From contig OY760867.2 in assembly GCA_963664035.2 (NCBI GenBank), positions 496,001-560,000 on the forward strand: a stretch of DNA of 64,000 bases, read 5' to 3'. The translations under genes were made by a program, and so were the position numbers. Positions within the stretch are counted from its first letter, which is position 1. Each line of letters opens with the position of its first letter. The notes beneath the pieces are model-generated. The model had not been told where the DNA came from. It saw nothing but the letters and a program-made list of their open reading frames with translations, and made no database searches. The DNA comes from G958296245 sp963664035 (GTDB lineage: Bacteria > Chloroflexota > Dehalococcoidia > Lucifugimonadales > G958296245). This document shows, in pieces, positions 60,886 to 64,000 of the stretch.

Positions 60886-61253
60886 GGCCGCGCGCCCCCG
60901 CCGTCCTCCGGGTCCGGGGCGACCTCCTCGATGAGCTTGAGCATCTCGGCGCCGCGCTCTATCGAGTCGTCTACGATGAACTCGACGGCGGGCACCTTCT
61001 TGAGGGAGGTGCGTCCGATGAGGCTCCTGCGGACGTAGCCCGCGGCGGACTTGAGGCCGGCGATGGCCGCGCGCTTCTCCTCGGCGGTCCCGAGGACGCT
61101 GACCACCACCTTTGCCGAGCCGAGGTCCCGCGAGCACGAGACGCGGATGACGCTGACCATGGAGGGGAGCCGGGGGTCGCTGAGCTCGCCGGCGAGCACC
61201 TGGCTTATCTGCTCGCGCAGCATCGAGTTGACGCGGTCAAGACGCCGATTCAT
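60882..61253 (-). CDS. rbfA: 30S ribosome-binding factor A
   Basis: The protein has 123 residues. KH-like fold with MNRRLDRVNSMLREQISQVL at the start and PAVEFIVDDSIERGAEMLKLI near the end, typical of RbfA. It helps mature 16S rRNA ends and cold-shock assembly. It is followed by truB with an overlap; the HEPN-like gene stands between it and infB. Confidence 0.93.
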   Translation of the reverse strand: MNRRLDRVNSMLREQISQVLAGELSDPRLPSMVSVIRVSCSRDLGSAKVVVSVLGTAEEKRAAIAGLKSAAGYVRRSLIGRTSLKKVPAVEFIVDDSIERGAEMLKLIEEVAPDPEDGGGARP

Positions 61254-61311
61254 CGAGGGACCTCAATGGCTCTCCCGGACGTTGCCGCCGGATGCAAGGC
61301 GCTGACCTGGC

Positions 61312-61665
61312 TCAGTCGGCCAGCATCAGCATTCGGCTGACGAATCGGCGTACGAGCTTGGCGTTGGGCTCCATATCTTCGCGCTCCAGGAATCCGTGAT
61401 AGAAGTTGGCGTGGAATTGCTGCGCCGCCAACAACCCAGCCCTCATCCCGTCATCGTCCAACTCGTCGGCTATCCGCCGAGCAAGGGTTAGGACCGCGCG
61501 GCGGTTCCCATAAGGCGCCCCTCGTAGCTGCGCGACCGCCATGACCGCGTGGGAAGCCGCCCCCCACATCTTCTCCGAGCCTTGCAGCTCATCACCCACG
61601 GCGAACTCGCCGTCCGCCGCCACCAGGAATTCCCGCGCCGTCCGTACATGCTCCTGGGTCAGCAC
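61312..61665 (-). CDS. HEPN/PaREP1-like small protein inserted in the translation operon
   Basis: The protein has 117 residues, taken from GTG 61665 behind GAGG; an earlier GTG adds three codons. It is helical: HVRTAREFLVAADGEFAVGD, EKMWGAASHAVMAVAQLRG and a later FHANFYHGFLERE. This resembles PaREP1 or HEPN-type proteins. The RxxxxH motif of active HEPN RNases is not clear. It lies between infB and rbfA, an unusual place. A substrate-binding or nucleic acid role is possible. Confidence 0.6.
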   Translation of the reverse strand: MLTQEHVRTAREFLVAADGEFAVGDELQGSEKMWGAASHAVMAVAQLRGAPYGNRRAVLTLARRIADELDDDGMRAGLLAAQQFHANFYHGFLEREDMEPNAKLVRRFVSRMLMLAD

Positions 61666-61708
61666 TGTAAGCACCTCTGCCTTACCGTCGCCGGGCGGAT
61701 GGGCCGGG

Positions 61709-63514
<1,806 letters not shown>

Positions 63515-63517
63515 TCG

Positions 63518-63805
63518 TCACCCGGTTACGGCGGCCATCTGTTGCGTTAGCGCCGTCCACTCCTCGTCGCTGAGCCCTCTACGAAGCGCGTAGGATAGGC
63601 GCCCCCGGCCCGCGGTCCTGCCGCTTGCCAGGCACTGCCTGCACGTATACGCGCCCCTGCCCGGGCCCTTTCCGGTTGGGTCGAGATGCGCCGGGCCGTC
63701 CTTTGGCGCGACGACCCGCAGCAACTCCCTCTTGTCCGTCTTCTTGCCGCACGCTACGCACGTTCGCTGCGGCGGCTGGCGGCCCGGCTTCGGCATCAGG
63801 CGCAT
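63518..63805 (-). CDS. ylxR: YlxR/RnpM family RNA-binding protein
   Basis: The protein has 95 residues. It begins PPQRTCVACGKKTDKRELLRVV, with GRGAYTCRQCL, the two cysteine pairs and the GRGAY motif of YlxR. Members bind RNase P RNA or act as regulators in the nusA-infB operon. Two ATG codons (63805 and 63796) are possible starts; it lies 6 bases after the upstream gene. Confidence 0.9.
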   Translation of the reverse strand: MRLMPKPGRQPPQRTCVACGKKTDKRELLRVVAPKDGPAHLDPTGKGPGRGAYTCRQCLASGRTAGRGRLSYALRRGLSDEEWTALTQQMAAVTG

Positions 63806-63811
63806 CCGGCC

Positions 63812-64000
63812 CTAACGCCGCCTGCCGGCCTTCGTCCTCCTGCCCTTCCCCTTCCGGCCTCCGCCTCCGCGTCCGCGCCTCTGCCCAAATCCCCTGAGCT
63901 CGTCTATGTCCTCGGCGAACCGGATGACGCCCGGCTCCGCCGGCGTGCCCCTCCTCAGCGACCACACGTCCTCGGGAAGATCCTGGATGGAGGTGGACTC
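63812..64000 (-). CDS. nusA: C-terminal end of the gene upstream of ylxR, probably nusA
   Basis: Sixty-two codons and a TAG are in the window. The peptide starts ESTSIQDLPEDVWSLRRGTP and ends in a strongly basic tail (GRRRGR-like, about 20 Arg/Lys/Gly residues). The transcription factor NusA normally precedes ylxR and infB, and some Chloroflexota versions have charged C-terminal extensions. The KH and S1 domains lie outside, so assignment rests on context. Confidence 0.55.
   Translation of the reverse strand, partial: ESTSIQDLPEDVWSLRRGTPAEPGVIRFAEDIDELRGFGQRRGRGGGGRKGKGRRTKAGRRR

Overview
The window looks like a piece of a high-GC bacterial chromosome, most likely an uncultivated Chloroflexota of the SAR202/Dehalococcoidia type. 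This is an inference from gene content: an alternative complex III operon, a flippase plus Agl23-type gene pair, a phosphonoacetate hydrolase, an enolase-superfamily enzyme, a luciferase-like flavoprotein, and many dispersed hairpin repeats. No rRNA or tRNA gene was found, and neither a CRISPR array nor a replication origin is visible.

Layout. 1-4.4 kb: tail of an oligopeptide ABC ATPase, then an accessory block (RHH antitoxin-like regulator, a large fused nuclease-like/N6-adenine methylase, a GNAT-like protein) bounded by repeat elements. 4.7-8.4 kb: epimerase, mandelate racemase-type enzyme, phosphonoacetate hydrolase and Nudix hydrolase. 8.5-13.6 kb: HicB with a truncated HicA, then an envelope glycosylation/flippase cluster. 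13.6-14.6 kb: repeats and a promoter-to-terminator stretch without a recognisable gene. 14.6-19.7 kb: def-cca-secD-secF. 20.7-29 kb: alternative complex III (pentaheme cytochrome, Mo-type subunit, FeS subunit, two NrfD proteins, DUF3341, monoheme cytochrome). 29-36.6 kb: DtxR regulator, GNAT, FAH-family enzyme, proB-proA, an aldo/keto reductase, trpC-trpF. 36.6-41.4 kb: repeats, a radical-SAM repair-type protein and a second accessory block (DUF91 nuclease, HigA with a HigB remnant, DUF429). 41.4-46.7 kb: glycine cleavage genes gcvT-H-PA-PB behind an LLM flavoprotein. 46.8-51.2 kb: MoxR-DUF58-DUF4129-TauE. 51.2-57.2 kb: a third accessory island of lower GC (motif cluster, DUF7662, DUF805, VapC fragment, DUF91 nuclease, retropepsin, MrfA/YprA-like helicase). 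57.3-60 kb: GT-C glycosyltransferase and a DUF5678-retropepsin pair with its own operator-promoter. 60-64 kb: translation operon nusA(end)-ylxR-infB-[HEPN-like]-rbfA-truB.

The housekeeping segments are tightly packed with ATGA or GTGA overlaps, while the accessory islands between them hold solitary nucleases, antitoxins whose toxins are lost, and short repeats. The best candidates for something undescribed are: (1) the DUF5678-retropepsin module with a perfect 18-nt palindrome overlapping its -35 box; (2) three intergenic clusters of a degenerate motif, GTnnCATTtyG-like, in both orientations; (3) a family of inverted-repeat mobile-like elements whose core hairpin changes by compensatory substitutions; and (4) a repeated pattern of toxin loss with antitoxin retention.
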